A stretch of 64,000 nt of DNA from Stratiolaelaps scimitus (Eukaryota > Arthropoda > Arachnida > Mesostigmata > Laelapidae): assembly GCA_019614645.1 (NCBI GenBank), contig JABWDB010000001.1:25847501-25911500 (forward strand). The letters are read 5' to 3'. The position numbers and the translations under genes were made by a program. The notes beneath the pieces were generated by a model. That model was not told the DNA's origin, did no database searches, and worked only from the letters and a program-made list of their open reading frames with translations. Below, in pieces: positions 11,661 through 23,300 of the stretch. Within the stretch, counting starts at the first letter, position 1, and every line of letters begins with the position of its first letter.

Positions 11661-11754
11661 TTTTTCGAGCTGACCCTCAGCTGACTCTCCCCTAGGCCTC
11701 AGCTCTTAACCTTTTAGGTCTTACTATGAGGACCTGTCGGGGCCACCTTTGCTT
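11661..11754 (+). repeat. Unidentified ~95 bp dispersed repeat, copy B
   Basis: It shares TTTTTCGAGCTGACCCTCAG and CCTCAGCTCTTAACCTTTTA with copy A, and GAGGACCTGTCGGGGCCACC, TTTGCTT with copy C. It differs in the middle, where ACTCTCCCCTA replaces the GTTCC..ATCTGTC segment of A and C. Confidence 0.9.
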
Positions 11755-11806
11755 GGAATACAGGCAACTGTTGGGCTGAGAATAATCAACTCAATATGGA
11801 TAGAGG

Positions 11807-11811
<5 letters not shown>

Positions 11812-11839
<28 letters not shown>
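11812..11839. repeat. (TA)n microsatellite
   Basis: About 14 TA units, 58 bp downstream of repeat copy B. Confidence 0.95.
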
Positions 11840-11843
<4 letters not shown>

Positions 11844-12422
11844 TGGTTCTGTTGCTTACCTAAGAAGCAAGCGCGAATCGATTCTAAATAGTCCCCCTAA
11901 CTAATCACTAGTGGAGTTTTTGAAAATGTCAGTCATATATTTTGTCCTGTATGTAACATTGAATGCATCAATCAATTGTCCTCAAGAGCAATGATATGCT
12001 CAGAGTTCTTAAAAATTATCACACCATAAGAGACACTGATTGTCTTGGTCTGATGGTTGTCTTTAAACTAGACACCAAATGTGAGTAGCTTTGACGCAGT
12101 ACACTCCATAACTTTCAAGGTCTCATAAGGGTTGCCATTATATAATAATACTGATAGTTGCTAACACTGACCTCAAATAGTTGCATATACTGATTCAGCG
12201 ACGGTGTTTTTAAGAAGTTTCGGTGTACCGTGATGCTGACCTGATTTATCGTTACGCATAGCTAACGTTAATTATGCAGACACATCATTAACCGAGTAAT
12301 TTCTCGACAAAGTATCGTACTATCTACATCGTCTAAAGGTTAATAAGCAACAACATCGAACAGGAGTAATTATACTTAATGCATTGAATTGGCGTAGGCT
12401 CTAACTTAATCAGCTTGAGCCT

Positions 12423-15400
12423 TTGACAGTTCCATTGTTTCCAATTCGCCAATCGATTACACATTACGGAGTTTCATTGCACTTTATAGCTGCATGTATC
12501 GCCGCGTACCAACTACTAACTCTTACTCCCGCTCGCTATCGATTTGACGGCTACTTGCAAACGGCTGACGGAGAGGACATCCCTTGGCCGTATTTCCACA
12601 CCAACTATTCTAAACAAACCACCTCCATCTGGCGGCCTCTGAAACTCGAGTTCATTTCGCAGCCTCAGCAGCCTGCGTCGAGTGATTGCCACCCCCGCTG
12701 GTCTTGCCCTCCCATTTATTTCCACTATCACCCGATGTCTAACCGCATTCAGCGCCACCATCAGTATCACGCAGCATCTAGAACGCAACTCGTTTATTCG
12801 TCCGGCAGCTGCCTGACTAACGTCTTGTTTCTAGCCCCCATAGACCCCAGTCATCCCTAGACCCCCATGCATTTGTGTCTCTTTTCTTTGGCCTGGCCGT
12901 AAACGAGACTCCCGTAGCAGGTCAAGTAAACCAAGCAGACCAGGCCAGGGCCAGACGCTCTAGCGTATGCTAGAGGGGGACGAGAAGAGGCTTTAATGTG
13001 CTAATTGACCCCTTTTCCCCGTTGGCTCCGTCCCCTACTCTATCGTAACCCCACGACTACCACACATTTCCCCTATTGCCTACCGCACACGCGCACTCTC
13101 ACTTCCCGCACGCTACTACGTCCTCTCCCGTGCGCTACCGCCGTACTACGAGAGACTATCCACAAGCTCCTATTGCTGTAGCACCATTGGCGGCACGGTG
13201 GAGGGGGAGCGGCAGTAGCAGGACTCAGTGAGCGGGGTTCGTAGGGGACATCGAGTTGGGGGTGGGGGGTATGAGGAAGCAATTAAAAAGATTTATTCAA
13301 TTTGCCTCCTTCTCTTCCACTGCCCTTCACTCTCCACCCGGTGTTCGTGCTCTTGCCCCGGCAGCTTCTCGTAGCTGGCTCGCTATAGAGTAAGCGAGCA
13401 GGGAGACGCCGTTCCCCGCCCGCTTGCCACTCGCTCCCATAGCCATCGCCGCGCGCGATCCCACAGCCTCGCTCTCTTGCTCTCCAACTGCTGCATCCCG
13501 GCCGGGACGCCCCCGTGTGTCCGGCCCCCTTTGCTCCCCAGAAGAAGGCCTCCCGTTCAGCAGCAGCAGCAGCACCACCACCAACGCGACCAGCCTCAAT
13601 TCGCTCATCGCACCCGCGCGCCCTTAGTCCCGCCCCGGACGGTGCGCTAAGCCCCGCCCATAGTCCAAGTGCCCAGCGCTCGTCTCACCCGCCAGCCAAT
13701 GGGAGGCAGTGGCTGACGTGACGTCACAACGAGATGAGATGATCTTCTCGCGGCAGCCAGTGTGCATGTACGGCCGGACAGGTCGTCGCTGTCGCCGATG
13801 TTGCCGCTGGGTGTACTGCATCTGTGTATATGACTGTGTGTGTGTGTATTGTGTAGGGTATAGGGGGTGTGTGCGTTGGCGGCTACGAGAAGGCAAGTAC
13901 CACTGCTTTAGTTAGACACACAGGCAGCCCGCCGGTCTGCACCCCTCCCTTTGTGCTGCTGCTGCTGCCAACTACTTCTTCGAGCGTCCGTTGCTCGCAA
14001 GGGAGGCTTGCGCGCTTCCGTCGCTGCATGTGTATACAGCCAGCGCTCACACTGCTGTACGGCGACCAGCAGCAGCAGCACTCGCTTCGAGTGGAGTGGA
14101 TTCCTCGAGAGTGGAGCTGCTGCTGCTGCTGCTGGTGGGTGGATGGGTGGGTTTGGTTTGGTGATGGGGCGACTCCACAGCGCGAAGCGCATCACCACAG
14201 CGGCAGGGAGCGTGCTGTGCTAGTGGCCAGTGGGTGTCGAGCAGTGGCGTGCGGGAGCAGAAATGGCGGCGCGGATTCGAGCCGCGCGTTCAGAGTGAGT
14301 TGAGAACTCGAGCTGGAAGGAGGTCCCTGTTGGCAGGAGGGAATAGCGCCAGAAGAGTAAGAAGTCAGACTGACAGATAGATTTACAGACAGATAGGCGC
14401 GCGCGCAGACACACGCGTTCGCATAGCAAGTGTGCCTTTTATTCTGGTTCGTGCGGCGACGAGATCGACTAAAGACAGGTTCTAACCAAGACATCATCGT
14501 GATACGAGCAGAGGTGAACGTTGAAGAGTGGCCGATAGTGCTTCAGCCTACATTGCTATCGCTGGCGCTGCTGTTGTTGAGGTTGCTGTTGTGTTGTGCC
14601 GTTGTTGTTGTTGTTATTGTGTTTGCTGCTGTCGAATGTGCAAAGTCCGACGGAAACAACGAGAAGCGAACACAACACAACAACCGCGGAAGCGGCCAGG
14701 TCAGTCGTTGAGCATCCGACAAACTACGTTGTCACCTATCCACTTCCTCCTGAAATCGAAGAAGAGTACAAAGCGAGTACCAAAGCTAGAACCGCCCGCC
14801 GGAACCCCTCGGTGCTGACACCCACGAGTAATTGTAAGCGCCTATAAAACGGATCAGTATCCAGGGAAGATGGCCATTTGAACAAGCTTGCATTGCCAAC
14901 CCCTGGTTAACCAATACTTGTTGGTTGACTTAAACAGCTGGAACGTGTGGTAGACGTGCACATCGAGATTGCCATTGTCAAGCAATAGGCCAACAATCGA
15001 GCAGGAAATAGGGGAGGCGGTAAGGCGAGCGCTTAGCTCCTCGGTTTTCGTTTGCTTAGAAACAAACAACAAAGTTGCTGAGCGAAGGAGAGAGTTCGCG
15101 TTGGTTTTCTGACGTTCGTTTGTGATCGTTTGTGTGAGGTTCGGCAGGCTCTCGGACAGCCAATCAAACGGACAACCTGGAGCACTTCAACAAGGTACTG
15201 GTATGAATATCGTTGTTTGATTATTGCACGGTTGCATTTCCATTGCGACAAAAATATATAGACAAACAAAAACGCTCATAGCCGTATAGAGACAAGTGTC
15301 GAGCTATCGTCGCACTCATATTGGTTTGCTGGCGGATATTTTGTGTTGCTCCTTTTGGCTGTTATTATTTTTGTTGTTGTTGTTGCAATTTACCGTGTCA

Positions 15401-16300
15401 TTCCTTAGTTCCTTGCCGGGCTAAACATTGGCCAAATGTGCCATGTTGTTTCGTGGGACCACACCGGAGCGGAGAGCGAAATGGGATCTTCGTTCCAGTG
15501 AGATCGAACGAGCCTATGAACATACGATTATGCACATGTACGCATTTAGCCAAGCGGTAAACTGTCGACTTCGACATGTAACACAATGGGCCTATTTTTA
15601 GAGGAGAGATTGTGTTACTCAATAGGGGTAATCTCTTGTGGCATCGTCAAAACCCCATCCCAAAACGAATGTAGCAAAATGGAACACTGCAATAGATTTT
15701 CAAGGGACTCATGCCTGTGTATGTAAACGGTGCACATATTGAGCTGATGTTGAGAACGATGCCACGATTATTTTGATGATGGGCTTTTTTTTTGTCGAAA
15801 TGACAACATCAATCAAAGCAGTCATGTTGTGCATTGTAATGTCATGCTGTACTAGACTCGTAAAATCTCGTACGATATAGATAAGCGGTGCGAACAGGGT
15901 CGGAATGAACGAAGGATGGGACGTTCGAATATCTACCGATATTTCGAAGAAAAGTCTGCTTTAACTTCGCGCGAGAAGAACGCCCCTCTCGTTGGTTATC
16001 GTGGCGGCGATCCCTGACACTGCGGGTCCTTCTGGGCCACCATAACATCAGTAAGCTGAAGTGTCTGACATTCAGTTCTGTTCAAACTTCCACAGTTGTT
16101 CGTCCAAGACGCCGCCGCTGTCAATAGCTCATTTTCGTAAGGAAATTGACCTCTGTCAAATATCGTTATCAATATCGCTGATGTCACACTTAGTTGATGC
16201 GTTGAAGGAAAATGATCCGAGTCTACGTCGGTTTCGTCGACTGTTATAAATGACGACGATACTTTGAACTGGCAACGACAGACGGCAAATTTTGCTGGAG
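12423..16300. other. GC-rich stretch (13.0-14.9 kb) with possible untranslated exon, otherwise no gene recognised
   Basis: CpG-rich DNA with CAG/CTG runs near 13.56, 14.07 and 14.12 kb and GTT/GCT runs near 14.57 kb. A donor-like CCAG|GTCAGT lies at 14698 and another, AATT|GTAAGC, at about 14834. Several overlapping frames are open. This looks like a promoter or 5' UTR region, but no gene can be attached to it. Confidence 0.3.
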
Positions 16301-16460
16301 GTCGAGCCCGGTGGCGTGATTCATTCGTGTACTTCGCCTTGCAATCGGACGAGACACGGAGGTGCACGGGTTCGATCCCCACCGTTGCACATTTGCATTT
16401 AAAAGGGGTCCGTCTTATGAAGCTATGCTAAAAGCAGTACCGTGGACGTTAAATGTTAGC
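16301..16460 (+). mobile_element. tRNA-derived SINE, family 1, copy 2 (best-preserved head)
   Basis: Head GAGCCCGGTGGCGTGATTCA (A-box region), then GCAATCGGACGAGACACGG, B-box GGGTTCGATCCCC at 16368-16380, CGTTGCACATTTGCATTTAA, and a body with GTCCGTCTTATGAAGC and GACGTTAAATGTTAGC. The pol III A and B boxes and the shared body outside them identify a SINE rather than a tRNA gene; no complete cloverleaf is claimed. Confidence 0.82.
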
Positions 16461-16602
16461 TGAGAGCCAGCCCGAAAACCTTTGGAGGCCAAATGAAGAA
16501 CTGATCACTACCACAATAAATGGACTCAGTCAAAGCTGCTGACAAGCGCTGACCGTAACTTAGTTTGACTTAACGCGAAAACACCAGGTTATATGCATCT
16601 AA

Positions 16603-16650
16603 AACTGTACATGCAAATACATGGCAGAGAACTGTACATGCAAATACATA
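16603..16650 (+). repeat. Two-copy direct repeat carrying the ATGCAAAT octamer
   Basis: AACTGTACATGCAAATACAT is present twice, 27 bp apart. Each unit contains a perfect ATGCAAAT (16611-16618 and 16638-16645), the classic POU/Oct octamer. It lies about 150 bp downstream of a SINE that also carries an octamer. Regulatory function is inference only. Confidence 0.8.
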
Positions 16651-19600
16651 GTAAGAATCGTGCGTATTCCTTGGATCACAATTTGTAGAGTTCGTAGATG
16701 TCTGGTAACGGGGACAACGGTATGTGATCGCTGGAATAATTTGCCTGAATAATCAATGCAACGTGATATGGTGTTCTTAATTTAGGGCAGCTATTTACTA
16801 TGAAAAAAGGCAACTCTAAGAGGGGGCCTATTAACTGCATATGATATCAGTCAAATTTGATCGTTGCGAAGCGAAAATCAGATAAAACAATATATATATA
16901 TATATATAGGCGAAAGATGTGTGAATCACTAAGCTCGTTGACGGAATTATGAGCTGCTACATATTTAATTACTTGTAGTTTCCTATAAGCTGCGTAGAGT
17001 CTTCTTTCGAGGAATTATTTCCGTTTAAGTCAGACATGTGTATTCAATCATTGACCGCGGTTTTATGGCAATTTATATATATATATACCCAGCAAGCTAT
17101 TATCGTTAGACCGGTGTTTCATTGTTACTGACTCTTATTCATACTAATAGTGCTATTAGCCAGCTACGTTGGCAGGATGGGTTAAGGTCAAATTAGGCTA
17201 AAAACTAGCCAAGCGAACTATATTAGTAAGCTCACTCAGCAGGTAGAGGAGAAACGTTGATATGACTCTGACCAAAATTAGCCACATCAATGTCAACAAG
17301 TTACAAAGGATTCCACCGTAAGCCCGTGCAACAGACACGTGACTACAACTTTCTCGACCGACGTTTGTCGCAATTCAATGTCCAACGCAGTCACAACTGG
17401 CCATTGTCGATCACCAGCGCTTGCCTTTTGACACGTCGGCCATCAGGAGCACCGCATGCGCAAGCAGTAGACAACGCTAAAAAAAGAAACGGATCGAAAC
17501 ATGCTGTGAGCGTTTTACATAATAATGCATTCTTGAATATTTTCCAGTTCTATGAATGTCTCTCTCGGTTGATGTCTATCTACGGGCTACGAGAAAGTGA
17601 ATCACTCAGTTCGCTTATTCCGTTCGAGTCGCTCCTCAGTGGACCATCTCACGTGGCCACGATATTCAACAACAATCGAGTCGATTATTAAATGATTCAA
17701 CATTTCGCGAATCGTAATCGCGATTCTGTCGGCCAAAGCTGAATCCCACCTTGAGTTTTTATTGTCTCCATTGACCTATCCGAAGTCGATCTCTGCCGCT
17801 GTCCAAACCCATCTTTCTCTCCCTCTCCAGGTCGACTCCGTAGCGGTGATCGTCCCGGCCTGACTGGGTGCCACCACTCGACTCGAGTGCAAGGTTACCT
17901 CGCGCCTGGGTTCCACCTTCGGCTGTTCGTGCTGTCGACCTGTTTAGCCATCCCCACCACCTCCGCCATCGCTCGTACGTTACGGCCACTTATCCGATTA
18001 TCTCGTTCGTAGCTGGGCTGTGGCGACTGACGCCGTCGCTATTGCAGCAGCGGCATCGCTTCTTGTCGACCGACCGACCGTCCGACCGAGCCACAACGCG
18101 CCGAGGCCCGGGATGTCCTCGGAGGCCGCGAGTACAACGGCCACCACCGTTACACTAGCCACCGTCGGAGAGGTGGTGGTAGTCCTCGCGCTACTGTTAC
18201 TAGTCGACAAATAATAATATTTGTGAAGACGGCGAGGCGGCAATTCATAAATTATGCTGCCCCTCGCCACCGGCCCGGCAGCAGCGCTGGAGGCGGCGGC
18301 GGCGGTGGTGGTGGCTGCGGCGGAAGCGGCGGCGGCGGCGACGACCCAACAACGCTTGAGTTGGCCCCCCTCAGTCGGGAGCTGCCTGGAGGGCCACAGA
18401 AGCCCAGCTCAGGCCCCAGGTCCAACCCCCTCCATCCGACCAGACGGCCCTGCTGCTCTGCTCCATGGAATTGCTGCCGCGCCCCCAAAACCGCCCCCGT
18501 GCTCCAGTGCCATCGCGGCTTTCCCGGCCTCCATTTTCCCAGCGGGTCCTATAATGCCCCCTAATGCCACTGCGCTAACTATTACGAGCCACAAAGCCAT
18601 CCAGCCAGCCAGCTAGTTCCCCAGCCGGCGCTCCCGTTACCCTGTCTAGCGCAACCGCCAGCCCGAAGCGGTAAACTAAGCCAGCGATCTCTCCTGTTCT
18701 CTCTCTCTCTTCTATACACTGCACACATCCCCTACTCGTCTGTCCTGTATTGTAGAGTCACTGCAGAGCCTTGTGTATCTACGCATGCCGGCGCGGTACT
18801 GTGCGTTGTTGGCACCCCGGGGAAGCTCGTTTGCTATCCTTACAGAATACGAGGGAACACAGTCTGTGAGGAAGGCCGGAGTGATGATCCCGCGAGAAGC
18901 ACTCCGCGCACCGCGGGCAACACACCGGCCTGGAGAGATTGGCCCCATAGCGTGCCGACGAGCTGAGCTGCCACCGTTCGCTAGGTGCGCGGCGAGTTCC
19001 ATTGGGGCGGGTTGCTTTCTAATAACGTTATGCTAGCGCTGATCGGTTAATTGTTGCCGGCAGAGGTGATGCATGCTTGGAGCCAGGGCAGGGGAACATT
19101 CGGAGGGCGAGCTTTGTTCGTTTCCTCTGTAAGGCACAATAGTCAGGACCGGAGCATTTACATTGTCAACATCACTGATACTATGCACGTTACACAGGAG
19201 GCTTAAATCGAAAGATTTATATTGATGCTGATGTGAAGGGATGCATACGAGAAGCCAATAGAAAAACGTATTTGTTAAACACCTACTTGTCAACCGCAAA
19301 GTCAACACCGTGTGGGCAAACACGGCGATGGAAGTCGATTAGCCAGGTGATAGATAACACGATGTGTTCAGAAGGCAACGCAACCCTATGGTGTTCAAAA
19401 ATAGTATAAGCAAATCGTCATCAAAAGGCACCGCGTAAACGGTGGCATGGGCAGCCTCTCTAGTTCAAAGTTCACACAGGGCATTTATAGAAGTGGGCCA
19501 ACAGTCTTAACGCTTGGCTCCACAGGCTTCCGGGCTGTGCTTGAAAACATTCAACGAACTGTTACGTTTAGCACTAATCCTTTAAACTTGCACTCTACTC

Positions 19601-19655
19601 ACGTTTACTGAGTGAGCCGTCCCACTCACTTCTTAACGTATAAGTAAAGCAAATT
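16651..19655. other. AT-rich DNA, then a GC-rich island at 17.8-19.0 kb; no gene recognised
   Basis: A GGC-rich stretch at about 18.28-18.35 kb would encode poly-Gly or poly-Ala depending on frame and poly-Pro on the other strand. Frames on both strands are open and uninformative. Confidence 0.4.
17290..17691 (+). CDS. Isolated 133-codon open frame, product unknown
   Basis: ATG at 17290 to TAA at 17689-17691 in DNA that is not GC-rich and has no long competing frames, unlike most long frames here. The translation begins MSTSYKGFHRKPVQQTRDYN and shows no signal peptide, membrane segment or known motif. It could be a chance frame, a retained fragment of a mobile element, or a single-exon gene. 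Confidence 0.15.
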   Translation: MSTSYKGFHRKPVQQTRDYNFLDRRLSQFNVQRSHNWPLSITSACLLTRRPSGAPHAQAVDNAKKRNGSKHAVSVLHNNAFLNIFQFYECLSRLMSIYGLRESESLSSLIPFESLLSGPSHVATIFNNNRVDY

Positions 19656-19775
19656 TTCCAGGTCGACGTTCAGCCAATCTTTAACGTCCACGGTTCTGCT
19701 TTCGACTGATAAGACGCAGCCCCTTGACCGCAGATGTGCAACGGCCGAGATCAAACCAGTACACCTGTTCTTAAG
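19656..19775 (-). mobile_element. tRNA-derived SINE, family 1, degenerate inverted copy
   Basis: On the plus strand the body is read first (TTTAACGTCCACGGTTCTGC, then ATAAGACG.AGCCCCTT), then GATGTGCAACGG and the inverted B-box GAGATCAAACCAGT, then ACACCTG. These are the reverse complements of blocks in the 16.3 kb copy, in the expected order. Divergence is greater than in the other copies and the ATGCAAAT octamer is lost. Confidence 0.65.
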
Positions 19776-20166
19776 GTATTAATAATAACTCAGACAAAAT
19801 TAGCTAGGGTATTAGGCATCTTGCCACCCCGTCGCTTCTACGCTCAACTTCTCGTAGTATCCTTCGCGTCAATCATCAGCCGAGCTAACGGAGACCTTTG
19901 TTGGATCGATTCTCCAGTCCGATCAATCGGTGCGTCGAAGATCATCTTATCGCTGACACACAGCTCGTTCTTGGTCAGATACAGCAGCATTTTCATTGAA
20001 GAAGCAATTCGTTCCGTTACTCCAAAACGGTTTCGCCAACGTGACATATCTATACAGATTAGGCTTGAAGCCCTCGCGAGCAAAATATTTTTAATCAAGT
20101 GACAAGCAGTTATCTACTCTACCTATGTCCGTATGTTCTGCCCACACTGTGCATAGCCTTCCACAG

Positions 20167-20313
20167 CTACGAAACACCGTACGTGGGCAGAGCCCCGAGC
20201 CAAGCGGCAGCGACGACGAGAAACGCGAAGCCGACTCGTTCAGCCTCTTTAGCTATTTTCCACGAAGTCGTCACCGAAGTCCGTCACTTTCCACCCAGTC
20301 AGTCAGACACTAA
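20167..20313 (+). CDS. Candidate terminal coding exon, product unknown
   Basis: A good acceptor, GCATAGCCTTCCACAG, ends at 20166. The following frame runs 48 codons to TAA at 20311-20313 and reads LRNTVRGQSPEPSGSDDEKR, then EADSFSLFSYFPRSRHRSPS. The charged, Ser/Pro-rich composition looks like a disordered C-terminal tail. Against it: an overlapping frame is also open, no upstream exon is identified, and no poly-A signal is evident just downstream. I do not recognise the protein. Confidence 0.18.
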   Translation, partial: LRNTVRGQSPEPSGSDDEKREADSFSLFSYFPRSRHRSPSLSTQSVRH

Positions 20314-23300
20314 GTTCGTCGTGCGCGTTACCTCGACTGAGTGCCTCCCCCGTAAAATAGGTTTGCGGCGGCCGGAGCCAGTCGTCGTCGTCCTCTCCTG
20401 CGCTTTTTGTTATGTTATTTCAACTCCGACGAGCAGGACGACCACAGTCGGCGCTGCCGCGCCGGAGGATGAACGGCTGGCTCATCGAGGATTCATTTGG
20501 ACACAACCATGAACAAAAAGTCATCGTGCCAGCATCACGACCGTGGTGGAGTCACGGCGCGCTAAGCTACATAGAGAACCCGCAGTTATTTCCGTACGGC
20601 GGCCTCGGTCGCTCGCTCGCGCATGCCACTATGGCGCCTCCCGATCGTATAACGCGCCTCCTCTGCCGGCTGTCACTAGACCCCAGTGTCGACTCCCCGT
20701 CCAAAACCCACCCAGATACATGGTACTGCCTCAGTGTATGTGTGTCCGAAAATGTAACTCGGCAGCGCCTGAGTAGTGGTAGTAGTAGTATAATAATAAT
20801 CATAATAATGCCTAAAAATGCAAGAAGCAAGTCGTCTCTCGCAGAAGCAAAAAAAGCCACGGGATGACTGCATGTGGATACTGGTAATAGTGGAAAAGCT
20901 GGAGGAGGCGCCCACTGCGAACTGGTTTCCTGCTGCAAGCTCCGCCAGCGGTGGCATCCCTCTCTCTCTCCCTCTCTGTCACTGTCGCTGAGCCATGCAG
21001 CCATGTATTGCAACCGCCCTGAATCTTTAGGTGAGCTTGGCTTGGGTTGGAAGAAGCAAGGAAGCTTGAACGCGGACACACGAGCAGACTCCGTCCGATG
21101 ACTCCAACCGCGGCCGCTGTTGCGACTGTGGAGGCCGTCGCGGTCGTGGCGTCGGCGTCGGTGGCTTGCGGAGAATGCCCGTACGGCGTGTCAGCAACGA
21201 GCAGCGGCGGCGTCGGCGTCGGCGGCGAGCTCATTTCGCGAAATAGCATCATCACTGAAATGTCTGTGTGACGACTCTTAGTCGGGCGCGAGGCTTTTAG
21301 TCGTGAGGAATAGGCCGACGAAACGATGCGGAGAGAGTCACCAGTGTGTAGAAGATGTCGAATGGAAGACGCACCGGGAGAGGAGCTAGTTATCAACCAT
21401 CGAGCAATTTCGTTCTACCCTGCATTCATGCTGCCACTCTGGCTATTATACAGCCAAGCTCGTTCTGCTGGATGGATCTGAGGATGTCGGCTGGTGGCAG
21501 CCAGGGAACGACACGCGGCAGCGTTGCGATTTTATGCTCGGTACACGACGGCGGCGGCGGCGGTCTTAAACGAGTTTTTACATTTTGCCAACCTTAACGA
21601 TGTATATATAGTAGCGTATACCTTTATTACGAAGAGAGAAAGACAGGTAGTCGGCAGGAGAGGAAGGCTGAATCCCACGCGTTTTTGAGCTATAATTTAA
21701 GCCGTTTATTTTTGGGGTCGCCAAAATAACTACGGGGGGAATAGTATATTAGCTCGAGAGATCTTCTTAGCCAACTGATGGTGATATGAGAGGACTGGCA
21801 GCAATCGTAGCCGCAAGGTAGCAGCGGGAATGAGGCACCAAATGATGATTTTGATGCGCAATTTTGACTTTGTCGTATGTTCCGCAAGGGACTCTTGTGT
21901 ATTACCAATGCAGATGGTGGATTGAAGAGCAACCTATGGGCAAGAGACGATCTATTTGAAAAAGGTGTGTCACAATGAGTTTGCTGTGCACTTTTGGGCA
22001 TGCGGCACCCGGAACTATATTATAGGTTGACACAAATTGAACGTACTCGAATTGAGGCTAACCACCAGCGTAGCATATCTGTTTATTCAAATTTCGAAAC
22101 CATCGATTTGATCGTGATATATGAATTAGTGGCAGGTAGTAACATAGAATAACTTTGAGACACTTAGAATATGGCTGTTTCCACAGGCAGGGTTTCTCAC
22201 ATGAAACAGGTCAATGCTAACCCCTGGGTCCAACTCGATCCTGAGGGTATTTCTTTATAAGGCATATGTATGTACACTACTATCAAGCACTACGAATTTC
22301 AAGTCGGTCAGCTATTTTGTTGCTGTTTATTTATGGCCAGTCACATAAGACAGATGTCTCATCCAACCACCATATCTCTCTCCTCGAAAAAATTCAAGAG
22401 AGGCTTTTATTTCGGGTTACATGCAGAATTGTAGTGATATTGATGATGCATAGAATGAAGATGTAGGATACAAACGCACAGAAAAGAAAAAAGGGAAAAA
22501 TAAAGGAATATTTTTAACACAATGTTTTATTTGATCATATATGGAGGGGGTTTGTACTAGATCTAATGGTGAGTGGGACATTCTCAGCGTGTGATTCGCT
22601 CAGGTCGCATCGCCAGTATAATTAATTAAATTTTATGATTAATGTGCTGTATAGCAGTGTTATCATTATTGTGCTGTAAAGCAGTGTATATATACAGCGT
22701 TAATCACAAAACTCTCCGCAAACATAATCGAATAATTAGGATGGATTATGCAAACGATTTTGAGGCACTCTCAAGCTCGCACAATTAGATGCACGTTGCA
22801 TTTGTGAAACGGATTCAGCTAACAGCGATATACCTACCATATTGTCCGCACATCTCAGTCATCCGATATTTTGTCACAGCGAAGAGTGAACGACCACCAG
22901 ATGAACAGGAAACGCGAAAGTTCTAACACATTGCGCCCATAGAGAGTACATAGTATTTGGGACGATAATAGTATTATTTTCCCTCACATATTTTTCCTCG
23001 TCTTTTTCTGAACCCCCCCCCCTCCCCCTAGGGGCGTACGCTAAAGCGACACTACCTTAGCAGCATTAATCAGCTGCTTCGATTAGGAAGCAAGCGTATA
23101 TATATATATATATATACGTCGCATGCGACACCACCATAACAGATCACATGTGCTCTGTCCCTTATGTTATGATGAAGTCACAGAGTCTGGCGATGCCATG
23201 GTTTTTGCACTTGTGTCTGACGAGCCCACACGTCGCGTGTATAATCAGAATTTCAGCTTTGATTCTTTAGAGATGCCGCCGCCGGCGGCGGATAAACTTA

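Larger units (their letters stand above)
9734..12422. other. No gene seen; AT-rich with SINE and repeat copies
   Basis: Holds the family 3 SINE at 10.98 kb, repeat copy B and a (TA)n run. Otherwise AT-rich with no long open frames. Confidence 0.55.

Noticed and set aside
14596..14847. Apparent secreted protein with a poly-Leu signal peptide
   Set aside because: The start is GTG rather than ATG and the Leu run comes from a GTT/GCT/CTG repeat. The overlapping frames give poly-Cys and poly-Val from the same repeat.
15538..15585. Possible tRNA-like A-box (TTAGCCAAGCGGTAAACTG)
   Set aside because: It resembles a Ser/Leu tRNA head, but no B-box or closing stem follows at the right distance.
15996..16382. 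128-codon minus-strand frame near 16.2 kb
   Set aside because: Its N-terminal part is read through the SINE head and B-box, so it is not an independent gene.
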